Shown piece by piece: positions 16,762-25,318 of a DNA stretch of 41,132 nt. Made by a program: the position numbers and the translations under genes. Under the pieces are notes generated by a model, which ran no database searches, had not been told where the DNA came from, and saw only the letters and a program-made list of their open reading frames with translations. The stretch's first letter is position 1; each line of letters begins with the position of its first letter. The stretch covers positions 1-41,132 of the forward strand of contig JAPLQI010000099.1 of the NCBI GenBank assembly GCA_026399755.1, read 5' to 3'. The stretch comes from Pseudomonadota bacterium. GTDB taxonomy: Bacteria > Pseudomonadota > Gammaproteobacteria > Burkholderiales > Chitinibacteraceae.

Positions 16762-17115
16762 TTACATCGCCTTATCATCCTTTAGCACACATTGTTTTTG
16801 CTTGCAGACCGAGCCTGGGTCGGCCAAAAATTGGCAGGTAGACAGCTCCCCCGACTGCTTAATCTGCTCGACTCGCGCATCGGTGTATTGCTTGGCCAAC
16901 GCTGCAATTTTGTCCGCCTTGCCCTCGATAAGAGACCAAGGCAGATAAAATTCTGGGCCACCACAAGATTTGGCCCCCACTGCCACCGTGCGACATTGTG
17001 CATCCTGCACACAACTGGCCCCACCAATCTCCGCCCTGAGCCTGAGCAGAGGCCCTCCTCCCGCAAAGGCAGAAGAAGTAATCAGGATTAACAAACTTGC
17101 AGCAAGTATCTTCAT
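16762..17115 (-). CDS. Small secreted Cys-rich hypothetical protein, 117 aa
   Basis: The start at 17115 gives a clean signal peptide (MKILAASLLILITSSAFA) and has AGGGG eight bases upstream. The frame could be extended to 17352, but that would run through the nuo terminator. The mature part has six cysteines and the segment AVGAKSCGGPEFYLPWS, which I have seen in small uncharacterised periplasmic proteins of betaproteobacteria. Three disulfides are likely. No function is proposed. It converges with the protease gene and is separated from DUF2818 by a terminator, so it is a single-gene unit. Confidence 0.7.
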   Translation of the reverse strand: MKILAASLLILITSSAFAGGGPLLRLRAEIGGASCVQDAQCRTVAVGAKSCGGPEFYLPWSLIEGKADKIAALAKQYTDARVEQIKQSGELSTCQFLADPGSVCKQKQCVLKDDKAM

Positions 17116-17178
17116 CAACTCTACCCCTTGTATTTTTAATGGACCGAATATCGTCGCTCTGCAAACCATTAAACACAA

Positions 17179-17204
17179 AAAAGCCCAACAAACGTTGGGC
17201 TTTT
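17179..17204 (-). terminator. Terminator at the end of the nuo operon
   Basis: An 11-bp perfect stem AAAAGCCCAAC/GTTGGGCTTTT around a 4-base loop, three bases after the end of the DUF2818 gene. A T run follows in the minus direction. It ends the long nuo transcript. Confidence 0.9.
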
Positions 17205-17206
17205 CT

Positions 17207-17503
17207 TTAAATACCTGGCTTACGCCAAAAGTAGCGCCAGACAAATCCAGGCCAGGCAAATACGATAAACATCGCAAAAGTGCTAGCAAAGAAAGGCCAG
17301 TTTTGAGCATGAACCGAAGAAAGACGCCCCTCCAGAACTCGCGCAAGTGCACCTAGTGCTAAATACAATAAAACCATTTCCAAGAGCCGCCAGTGAAAAC
17401 CCTTAGCTTTTTTTGCTGGAATGCAAAAAATAATACGCTCAAAGAAAAAGGGCAGATTGGCCGCAATCAGCGCCAAGCCACAGAGCAGGTACACATTATT
17501 CAT
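17207..17503 (-). CDS. DUF2818 family membrane protein
   Basis: 98-aa protein with three hydrophobic segments (about residues 5-20, 40-60 and 70-90), an RIIFCIPAKKAKGFHWRLLE loop and a WPGFVWRYFWR tail. The family is typically encoded directly after nuoN in betaproteobacteria. Its role in complex I is not established. The first base of its start codon region overlaps the nuoN stop, so it is part of the operon. Confidence 0.88.
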   Translation of the reverse strand: MNNVYLLCGLALIAANLPFFFERIIFCIPAKKAKGFHWRLLEMVLLYLALGALARVLEGRLSSVHAQNWPFFASTFAMFIVFAWPGFVWRYFWRKPGI

Positions 17504-18960
17504 TACATGGGCACAGTAAGTGATGAAGTAACGGCTTGCGAGAGCACAGACATCAGGCGATCAGGCATCAAACCCATCACCAACAACAAGATACAGTTAA
17601 CAGATAACACTAACTTGGTATCGAAGCCTGCGGCAATCGGTGCAGTATCTGTGGCTTCATCAAAGTACATAATCTTCACGATACGCAGGTAATAGAACGC
17701 ACCTACCAGCGAGAACATCACCGCAATCACCGCCAACCAAACATAGCCTAAATTCACTACAGCTTGTAATACAGACAATTTAGCAAAGAAGCCAACAAAG
17801 ACCGGAATACCCGCCATAGAGAACATCACAAACATCATCATGCAGGCAAACCATGGGCTGCGTGCTGCTAAGCCTTTGAAGTCATCAATCTTATCGGCTT
17901 CAAAGCCTTCACGGGATAGCAACATCACCATACCGAAACCGGCTGCGGCAGTGAGGACATAAACCATGGCGTAGAAGAACGATGCGGCGTAACCAATCGG
18001 GCTAGCGACCAAGATCCCTAAGAGCAAGAAGCCCATATGCGAGATCGTGGAGTAAGCCATCATGCGTTTCATACTGGTTTGGGCAATCGCTGTCAGATTA
18101 CCAATACCCATAGAGAGTACCGACAATACGATCAACATACCGCGCCAATCAAAGGCGTAGCCTTCCATGCCTTGCGCCAGCAAGCGGATTACAAATACAA
18201 AAGCTGCCAGCTTAGGAGCAGAACCAATCAGCTGAGTAACCGGTGTTGGTGCACCTTCGTAAACATCGGGCACCCACATATGGAACGGTACAGCGCCTAA
18301 CTTAAAGCCAATACCTGTTACCAAGAACACTAAGCCAAAGGCAGCTAACATGCGGTTTGCTTCGCCACTGGCGATTTTTTGTGCTATCACAAAAACATCC
18401 AGCGATGCGGTCGCGCCGTAAATCATCGACATACCGTAAAGCAGCATCCCAGAAGCTAAAGCCCCAAGAATAAAGTACTTCATCGCCGCTTCAGTGGACG
18501 CCACAGAATCGCGCTGTAATGCCACCAAGGCATACAAGGACAAGGACAGCAGCTCTAGACCCATATAAAGCGTTAAGAAATTAACGCTAGAGGCCATGAC
18601 CATCATGCCTGCCAAGGCAAATAAGGTCAGAGTAAAAAGTTCGCCACGGAACAAGCCGCGAACCATGCTGTATTCACGACCATAAATCAGCACCAGCGCC
18701 ACACCCAAGATCATGCCGATCTTAGCGAAATCAGCGATTGGATCGCTAATAAACAGGCCATTAAATGCCAGACGCGGGAAGGGCTCATAGCCATTTACAA
18801 CAAGGAAGGCGGTTATGGCCAACACAATCAGTGTGAGCACATAAGTAATATGGCGCTTGGCGTCTGACACAAACAAATCAAGCAAAAGTACCGCACAGCT
18901 GGCACACAGCAGGAAGATTTCCGGCATTGCCACCCAAGCATTAAGGCTGGTCCAGGTCAT
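17503..18960 (-). CDS. nuoN: NADH-quinone oxidoreductase subunit N
   Basis: 485-aa antiporter-like proton-pumping subunit of complex I, about 14 membrane helices. The conserved glutamate segment LYMGLELLSLSLYAL and the lysine segment FKLGAVPFHMWVPDVYEGAPTP are intact, and length matches the family. It is last of the 14 nuo genes, separated from nuoM by 98 bases that contain a stem-loop. Confidence 0.97.
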   Translation of the reverse strand: MTWTSLNAWVAMPEIFLLCASCAVLLLDLFVSDAKRHITYVLTLIVLAITAFLVVNGYEPFPRLAFNGLFISDPIADFAKIGMILGVALVLIYGREYSMVRGLFRGELFTLTLFALAGMMVMASSVNFLTLYMGLELLSLSLYALVALQRDSVASTEAAMKYFILGALASGMLLYGMSMIYGATASLDVFVIAQKIASGEANRMLAAFGLVFLVTGIGFKLGAVPFHMWVPDVYEGAPTPVTQLIGSAPKLAAFVFVIRLLAQGMEGYAFDWRGMLIVLSVLSMGIGNLTAIAQTSMKRMMAYSTISHMGFLLLGILVASPIGYAASFFYAMVYVLTAAAGFGMVMLLSREGFEADKIDDFKGLAARSPWFACMMMFVMFSMAGIPVFVGFFAKLSVLQAVVNLGYVWLAVIAVMFSLVGAFYYLRIVKIMYFDEATDTAPIAAGFDTKLVLSVNCILLLVMGLMPDRLMSVLSQAVTSSLTVPM

Positions 18961-19022
18961 TATTCAACCCTATCTAATAAATAGTATGGTGGTCCGAAGG
19001 TATGCTCTACCTCTGGATAAAA

Positions 19023-19048
19023 TCGGGGATTGATCGATAAATCCCCGA
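19023..19048 (-). terminator. Stem-loop between nuoM and nuoN
   Basis: A 9-bp perfect stem TCGGGGATT/AATCCCCGA with an 8-base loop, followed on the minus strand by TTTTAT. It looks like a weak intrinsic terminator or an mRNA-processing hairpin inside the operon, and could lower nuoN relative to nuoM. Confidence 0.5.
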
Positions 19049-19058
19049 CTATCTCTAA

Positions 19059-20564
19059 TCAGTGCAATTTGCTTTGAGATACATGCCAGATCAAATCATT
19101 GACCGACACATGCATCACATCCACAAATGGCTTCGGATACAGACCCATGCCAAGCACAGCAACAGCTAGCACAGCAAGGATCAGGAATTCACGCGAGTTA
19201 ACGTCTTTCAGATGTTCAACATGATCATTGGCGACTTCACCGAATAACACCCGTTTGTACATCCACAGGGTGTAGGCGGCACCAAAGATCAAGGTTGTAG
19301 CACCCGCAAAGGCGTACCAGAAGTTCACTTGTACCGCGCCCAGAATCACCATAAATTCACCGGCAAAACCAGAAGTACCAGGTAGACCTGAATTGGCCAT
19401 TGCAAACAACATCATAAAGCTGGCGAAAATTGGCATTTTATTAGCCACACCGCCATAGTCGGCGATCTTGCGGCTATGCACTCGGTCGTACATCACACCG
19501 ATACAGAAGAACATCGCGGCTGAAACAAAGCCGTGCGAGATCATTTGCAATAAAGCGCCTTCAACCGCGTACTGGTTCATTTGTGTGCCACCGGCAAACA
19601 TAAAGAAGCCCAGTGTCACAAAACCCATATGTGATATCGAAGAGTAAGCTACCAGCTTTTTCATATCGGTTTGTACAAGCGCCACTAAACCGATGTAAAT
19701 CACCGCCACCAAGGACAACGCCACAAACACCCATGCGTATTCACGCGAGGCATCAGGGGCAATCGGCAGAGCAAATCGCAAGAAGCCATAAGCACCCAGC
19801 TTCAGGGTAATCGCCGCCAACACCATCGAACCACCGGTAGGCGCTTCAACGTGGGCGTCCGGCAACCATGTGTGAACGGGCCACATTGGCACTTTCACAG
19901 CAAAGGCAAAGAAGAAGGCAATCAGCAGATAGGTTTGTGCTGACATATCAAGCGGCAAACGCTGGAAATCGGCAATTTCAAAACTACCGCCGGTTTTTTG
20001 ATACAGGTAGATAAAGCCAACCAACGTCAACAAAGAACCGAGCAAGGTGTACAAGAAAAACTTGATCGAAGCATAAACACGGCGCGGGCCGCCCCAGATA
20101 CCAATAATCAGGTACATAGGAATCAGCATGGCTTCAAAGAATACGTAGAACAAGATTGCATCCATGGCCGCAAAAGCACCATTAATCAAGCCCGACATAA
20201 TCAGAAAAGCGGCCATATATTGTGCAGTACGCTTTTCAATAACCTGCCAACCCGCAAGGATAACCATCAGGGTGACAAAGCTATTTAAAATCACAAACAG
20301 CATCGAGATGCCATCAACCCCAATATGGTAGTTGATATTAAAAAAAGCGATCCAAGGCGTCATTTCTTCGAACTGCATACCGCCATGCAAAGACTCGAAC
20401 TGCGTAAAGAGCGGTATGGTTACCAAGAAACTTAGCACAGCGCCAATAAGCGCCAACCAGCGCGCCGCCTTAGCGTTTTTGTCCCCGCCTGTCGCGAGTA
20501 CTACAAGGCCCGCCACGATCGGCAGCCAGATCGCGAGGCTTAGAAGATTACCCGTCATAGTCAA
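19059..20564 (-). CDS. nuoM: NADH-quinone oxidoreductase subunit M
   Basis: 501-aa antiporter-like proton-pumping subunit. The key glutamate E144 (FFEAMLIPMYLIIG) and lysine K224 (FAVKVPMWPVHTWLPDAHVEAPT) are in the expected places. About 14 membrane helices. Between nuoL and nuoM lie 85 bases with a small hairpin (CCGGCTATAAGCCGG near 20625). Confidence 0.98.
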   Translation of the reverse strand: MTMTGNLLSLAIWLPIVAGLVVLATGGDKNAKAARWLALIGAVLSFLVTIPLFTQFESLHGGMQFEEMTPWIAFFNINYHIGVDGISMLFVILNSFVTLMVILAGWQVIEKRTAQYMAAFLIMSGLINGAFAAMDAILFYVFFEAMLIPMYLIIGIWGGPRRVYASIKFFLYTLLGSLLTLVGFIYLYQKTGGSFEIADFQRLPLDMSAQTYLLIAFFFAFAVKVPMWPVHTWLPDAHVEAPTGGSMVLAAITLKLGAYGFLRFALPIAPDASREYAWVFVALSLVAVIYIGLVALVQTDMKKLVAYSSISHMGFVTLGFFMFAGGTQMNQYAVEGALLQMISHGFVSAAMFFCIGVMYDRVHSRKIADYGGVANKMPIFASFMMLFAMANSGLPGTSGFAGEFMVILGAVQVNFWYAFAGATTLIFGAAYTLWMYKRVLFGEVANDHVEHLKDVNSREFLILAVLAVAVLGMGLYPKPFVDVMHVSVNDLIWHVSQSKLH

Positions 20565-20649
20565 CCTACTTGTTAATTTAATTCGTAAGGGGGATTCGAT
20601 CTATTCAAGACCTTCCCCCCCGATCCCCGGCTATAAGCCGGCCATCTAA

Positions 20650-22698
20650 TTAGGCCAGCAGGCCAGCAATCCACCATGTCATCAGGCCAATTGCACCGAT
20701 AATCATGGCAAAAGCGTAGTGGTAGATATAACCCGTTTGCAGCTTACGTGCCGCTGCTGAAAACAAGCCCACCAACTTGGCCGTGCCATTGACAAGCAAG
20801 CCATCAATGATAAAGGTATCGCCTACTTTCCAGAACAAAGTACCCAGCACGCGGCCACCTGCGGCAAAACCATTGATATACAGGTGATCCATGTAGTACT
20901 TCTCATCCAGCAATTTCTTGATGCCGATCGAGGTAAAGAAGCGATCGAGTGCAGCAGGAATGCTTGGCTTCACTAAATAGAAGTACCAGGACACCACCAC
21001 ACCCGCCAAGGCTAACCAGAATGGCAGGGTAGTCAGTGAATGAATACCCATTGCAACCGCACCATGGAACTCTTCTTTCATGACTTCCATTGCTGGATGC
21101 GCTTCATGATTTACAAAAATCACACCCTTGAAGAAGTCACCGTAAAGCATAGGATCGATCGCGAAGTAACCAATCACCAAGGATGGAATAGCCAGCATCA
21201 CCAGCGGCAAGGTCACAACCCAAGGTGTTTCATGCGGTTTTTGCCCTGGAGCCAAACCATGATGATGCTCATCTGCGGCGTGATCATCGTCATGTGCATG
21301 CGCAGCATCGTGGCCGTGATCATGCGCTTTACCGAAACGCTCTTCTCCGTGGAACACAAGGAAGTACATACGGAAAGAGTAGAAAGCCGTTACAAACACC
21401 CCTGCCACAACCGCGAAGTAAGCAAAACCAGCGCCTGGCAAGTTAGAAGCGTGCACCGCTTCAATAATCGAATCTTTAGAGTAGAAGCCTGACAAGAACG
21501 GCGTACCGATCAAGGCCAAGGAACCAATCAAAGAGGTAATCCAAGTAATCGGCATGTATTTACGCAAGCCACCCATCTTTCGGATGTCTTGATCGTGATG
21601 CATACCAATAATCACCGAGCCTGCAGCAAGGAATAACAGTGCTTTAAAGAATGCGTGCGTCATTAGGTGGAATACTGCTACCGAGTAAGCCGATGCACCT
21701 AAGGCAACCGTCATATAACCTAGCTGCGATAGTGTTGAATACGCTACAACGCGCTTGATATCGTTTTGGATAATCCCAAGGAAGCCCATAAACAGCGCCG
21801 TGATCGAGCCAATCACCATCACAAAATTCAGCGCCGTATCTGATAACTCAAACAATGGCGACATACGGGCCACCATAAAGATACCAGCCGTCACCATGGT
21901 TGCCGCGTGAATCAGCGCGGAAATCGGTGTTGGGCCTTCCATCGAATCTGGCAACCAAACATGCAGCGGGAACTGAGCCGATTTACCCATCGCGCCGATA
22001 AACAGCAAGATGCAAGTCACCGACATCAAGGACCAAGTCACATTTGGGAACAAGCTGATGGTGGCGTCTTTTAGCTCAGGCGCTTTAGCAAAGACATCCA
22101 CGTAATCGAGCGAGCCAAAGTAAGCCAGTACCAGACCAATCCCCAGTAGGAAACCAAAGTCCCCCACACGGTTGATCAAGAAAGCCTTCATATTGGCGAA
22201 AGTTGCCGTTGGCTTTTTGAACCAGAAACCGATCAAGAGGTAAGAAACTAAACCCACAGCTTCCCAACCGAAGAAGAGCTGAACGAAGTTATTCGCCATC
22301 ACCAGCATCAACATCGAGAAGGTAAACAGCGAGATATAACTAAAGAAACGCTGATAGCCTGGGTCTTCAGACATATAACCGATGGTATAGATATGCACCA
22401 TCAAGGATACAAAGGTCACCACACACATCATCATTGCGGTGAGCTTATCAACTAAAAAACCTACGTTGAAATCGACGCCATTAACAGTCAGCCAAGTGTA
22501 AACCGTACCGTTAAAGTTATCGCCACCTGAAACCAAGTGGTTAAGCGTATAGGCTGACAACAAGAAGGAAACCGCTACACCACCAATCGTCACAACGTGC
22601 GATGCACGACGCCCAATCGCCCAGCCAAACAGCCCTGCAACTAGCGCGCCAAATAGCGGCGCCAGCGGGATTAAGAGATAAATCGTTTTCATATCCAT
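20650..22698 (-). CDS. nuoL: NADH-quinone oxidoreductase subunit L
   Basis: 682-aa distal proton-pumping subunit with the long lateral helix at its C-terminus. E146 (FFGWEAVGLVSYLLIG), K239 and the HVWLPDSMEGPTP segment, and K408 (GFYSKDSI) are present. A histidine/aspartate-rich loop of about 22 residues (459-480) contains 10 or more histidines, probably a metal-binding or merely flexible loop. Length is normal for betaproteobacteria. It follows nuoK by 16 bases. Confidence 0.98.
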   Translation of the reverse strand: MDMKTIYLLIPLAPLFGALVAGLFGWAIGRRASHVVTIGGVAVSFLLSAYTLNHLVSGGDNFNGTVYTWLTVNGVDFNVGFLVDKLTAMMMCVVTFVSLMVHIYTIGYMSEDPGYQRFFSYISLFTFSMLMLVMANNFVQLFFGWEAVGLVSYLLIGFWFKKPTATFANMKAFLINRVGDFGFLLGIGLVLAYFGSLDYVDVFAKAPELKDATISLFPNVTWSLMSVTCILLFIGAMGKSAQFPLHVWLPDSMEGPTPISALIHAATMVTAGIFMVARMSPLFELSDTALNFVMVIGSITALFMGFLGIIQNDIKRVVAYSTLSQLGYMTVALGASAYSVAVFHLMTHAFFKALLFLAAGSVIIGMHHDQDIRKMGGLRKYMPITWITSLIGSLALIGTPFLSGFYSKDSIIEAVHASNLPGAGFAYFAVVAGVFVTAFYSFRMYFLVFHGEERFGKAHDHGHDAAHAHDDDHAADEHHHGLAPGQKPHETPWVVTLPLVMLAIPSLVIGYFAIDPMLYGDFFKGVIFVNHEAHPAMEVMKEEFHGAVAMGIHSLTTLPFWLALAGVVVSWYFYLVKPSIPAALDRFFTSIGIKKLLDEKYYMDHLYINGFAAGGRVLGTLFWKVGDTFIIDGLLVNGTAKLVGLFSAAARKLQTGYIYHYAFAMIIGAIGLMTWWIAGLLA

Positions 22699-22714
22699 TT
22701 GTAATCTAGTCCCC

Positions 22715-23020
22715 TTAACCCTTCAGGCTGTCGAGATCTTCGACGTTGATCGAGCGCAGATTTCGGAATAACACAATCAAAATCGCGAGCCCAATGGCCG
22801 CTTCTGCCGCAGCTACCGTCAAGATAAAGAACACGAAAATCTGCCCTGCTGAATCGCCGAGGAACTGCGAGAAAGCAATGAAATTCATATTCACCGCAAG
22901 CAACATCAACTCAATCGCCATTAACAACACGATGAGGTTTTTGCGGTTCATAAAGATACCGAAAATACTGATGGCAAATAAACAAGCCGCCAGCACAAGA
23001 TAATGCGTTAACTCAAGCAT
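22715..23020 (-). CDS. nuoK: NADH-quinone oxidoreductase subunit K
   Basis: 101-aa three-helix membrane subunit that forms part of the proton path. The two conserved membrane glutamates are in [14 protein letters not shown] and [11 protein letters not shown]. Normal length. It sits between nuoJ and nuoL with short spacers of about 15 bases. Confidence 0.98.
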   Translation of the reverse strand: MLELTHYLVLAACLFAISIFGIFMNRKNLIVLLMAIELMLLAVNMNFIAFSQFLGDSAGQIFVFFILTVAAAEAAIGLAILIVLFRNLRSINVEDLDSLKG

Positions 23021-23034
23021 GAAATATCTTCCCC

Positions 23035-23670
23035 TTAGGCTGCTGGTTTATCGTCACTAGCAGGAACTTCTGCCAGCTCTTTCACTGTTGTGGCCATCTT
23101 TACGATGCGCAAACGATCACTGGCTTTCACACGAACCTGATCACCCGGATTAATATATTTGCTGCTCTTACGCTTACGCAGCGTCAGGGCAATGGCGGCA
23201 ATCATACCTACCAACAAAATCACCGAAGCAAGCTGGAACGGTAAGAAGTACTGGGTGTAAATCAAACGGCCTAACTCATGCACATTGCTGTAACCCGCTG
23301 GGCGATCAACCAAGCCAGCGCTATCAATCTGACTTGCACCGTGCGTAATAACCAAGACCATTTCCACCAGCATCGTGCCTGCAACCACACCCGCAACAGG
23401 AGCGAATTTCCAGAAGCCTTTACGCAGCTCCTCAAAATTAATGTCGAGCATCATCACCACAAACAGGAACAGCACCATGACTGCTCCCACATAAATCAGC
23501 ACAAGGGAAACAGCCAAGAATTCGGCCTTCATCAACATCCACAGCATGGCTGCGGTGAAGAAAGACAAAATCAGCAGCAAAGCGGCTTGTACCGGATTTT
23601 TGGTACTCACAACGCCTAGTGCAGAAGCCAGCAGCACAAAGGCGAAGAAACTAAATAGTGCGATTGTCAT
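23035..23670 (-). CDS. nuoJ: NADH-quinone oxidoreductase subunit J
   Basis: 211-aa five-helix membrane subunit. The helix with the conserved pi-bulge region is present ([20 protein letters not shown]). The hydrophilic C-terminal extension of about 40 residues is somewhat longer than in E. coli, as is usual in betaproteobacteria. It follows nuoI after a 108-base spacer, the longest gap in the first half of the operon. Confidence 0.97.
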   Translation of the reverse strand: MTIALFSFFAFVLLASALGVVSTKNPVQAALLLILSFFTAAMLWMLMKAEFLAVSLVLIYVGAVMVLFLFVVMMLDINFEELRKGFWKFAPVAGVVAGTMLVEMVLVITHGASQIDSAGLVDRPAGYSNVHELGRLIYTQYFLPFQLASVILLVGMIAAIALTLRKRKSSKYINPGDQVRVKASDRLRIVKMATTVKELAEVPASDDKPAA

Positions 23671-23778
23671 TGGACACCTATCAATATTTGACCTTTAACA
23701 GTCGATAAAAAACGTTGCGAACAATCCAAGGGCAAGCCAAGCAGCCCTCGGAGTTCGCAGTAGTTTGGTATCGAGCTG

Positions 23779-24267
23779 TTAGCGGTATTTGGCATCTTGC
23801 GCTTTGCGTTCTGCAATTTCGCTCTCGTACTTATCACCAACTGCCAGCAACATCGGCTTGGTGTAGTAGAGATCGCCCCGTTTTTCGCCGTGATATTCAA
23901 GAATATGCGTTTCCACGATGGCATCCACCGGGCACGCTTCTTCACAAAAACCACAGAAAATACATTTGGTCAGATCGATATCGTAGCGCGTGGTGCGGCG
24001 TGTGCCGTCCTCGCGCTTATCTGACTCAATCACAATCGCTTGAGCTGGGCACACTGCTTCGCAAAGCTTACAGGCGATACAACGCTCCTCACCATTGGCG
24101 TAGCGACGTTGTGCGTGCAGGCCGCGAAAACGCGGGCTGTACGGTGTTTTTTCTTCCGGGAACTGCACTGTGATCTTGGTCTGGAACATATGGCGGCCGG
24201 TAAGCATCAAGCCTTTTACCAGTTCCACGAGCAAGAACGTTTTAAAGAAATAAGCAATCTTTTCCAT
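23779..24267 (-). CDS. nuoI: NADH-quinone oxidoreductase subunit I
   Basis: 162-aa peripheral-arm subunit holding two [4Fe-4S] clusters (N6a, N6b), visible as [12 protein letters not shown] and [12 protein letters not shown]. The N-terminal amphipathic part anchors it to the membrane arm. Length and order (after nuoH by 12 bases) are normal. Confidence 0.98.
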   Translation of the reverse strand: MEKIAYFFKTFLLVELVKGLMLTGRHMFQTKITVQFPEEKTPYSPRFRGLHAQRRYANGEERCIACKLCEAVCPAQAIVIESDKREDGTRRTTRYDIDLTKCIFCGFCEEACPVDAIVETHILEYHGEKRGDLYYTKPMLLAVGDKYESEIAERKAQDAKYR

Positions 24268-24279
24268 AATGGTTCCTGT

Positions 24280-25306
24280 TTATTTCCCTAGCGGCCAGAT
24301 TGAGAACGGCGTTTGCATCCAAGCGCCCACGACCACAATCCAAATCAAGGTGACCGGGATGAAAATCTTCCAACCCAAGCGCATAAGCTGATCGTAACGA
24401 TAGCGAGGGAAAGTAGCGCGGAACCACAAGAAGCAGAACAGCATAAAGGCTACTTTTAATACCCACCACAGCACCGATGGCGCGCCCAAAATACCCCAGC
24501 TTGCTGGGAACGGGCTTAACCAACCGCCAAGGAACATGATCGACGTCATTGCTGAAATCAAAATCATATTGGCGTATTCAGCCAAGAAGAACAGCGCAAA
24601 GCTCATGCCCGAGTATTCGACCATGTGACCCGCAACAATTTCTGATTCGCCTTCGGTTACATCAAACGGTGCACGGTTGGTTTCAGCCACACCAGAAATA
24701 AAGTACACAACGAACAAAGGCATCAAGGGGATCAGATTCCACGAAAGAATCGAGCCACCCGCCATACCTTGGCCTTGCTGATTGACGATTTCGGTCATAT
24801 TTAAGCTGCCCGAAACCATCATCACGCCGACCAAGGCAAAGCCCATTGCCAACTCATAAGAAATCACCTGAGCCGCAGCGCGCATTGCACCAAGGAAGGC
24901 ATATTTAGAGTTAGATGCCCAGCCCGCCAAAATTACGCCGTAAACGCCCATCGAAGTAATGGCCATCACGTAAAGCAAGCCAACATTCACATCGGATAAA
25001 ACGTAGCCTGGATAAAACGGCACCACGGCCCAAGCCGCCAGTGCCGGTACCAGAACCATAATCGGCGCTAAAAAAAACAGACCGGTGCTGGCAGCAGATG
25101 GAGAAATAATTTCTTTCAGCAGCAGCTTTACACCGTCGGCAATCGGTTGCAGCAAACCAAACGGACCAACCCGATTCGGGCCGATACGAATCTGCATATA
25201 ACCGATGACTTTCGCCCATCAAAGGCGCAACGATGCAAACAATCTTGATGAGGGTCCAGAGGACAAACGCAATCTCTGCGCCAAACCACCCTTGTAACAT
25301 TTCCAT
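24280..25306 (-). pseudogene. nuoH: NADH-quinone oxidoreductase subunit H, disrupted by an internal deletion/frameshift
   Basis: NuoH forms the quinone-chamber end of the membrane arm. The N-terminal piece (ATG at 25306, MEMLQGWFGAEIAFVLWTLIKI..IVAPLM) and the rest ([19 protein letters not shown] to the end at 24280) are both typical but lie in different frames. At the junction (25213-25216) only four bases separate the ATG of PLM from the AAA of KVIGYM. Relatives have about eleven residues there, resembling LAVAYLTYAER, so roughly 29 bases are missing. The second piece could be translated alone from ATG at 25197 (305 aa), but it would lack the first membrane helix. The rest of the nuo operon is intact. 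An assembly error is possible. Confidence 0.8.
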
Positions 25307-25318
25307 ATTGGGCGCCCT

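Noticed and set aside
17116-17352. Longer N-terminus of the small secreted protein (start 17352)
   Set aside because: It would cross the nuo terminator and bury a good signal peptide and ribosome-binding site.
21040-24173. Antisense ORFs of 110-150 codons opposite nuoL, nuoJ and nuoI
   Set aside because: They shadow strongly conserved nuo genes in other frames, have odd compositions (His/Gln-rich) and no ribosome-binding sites.
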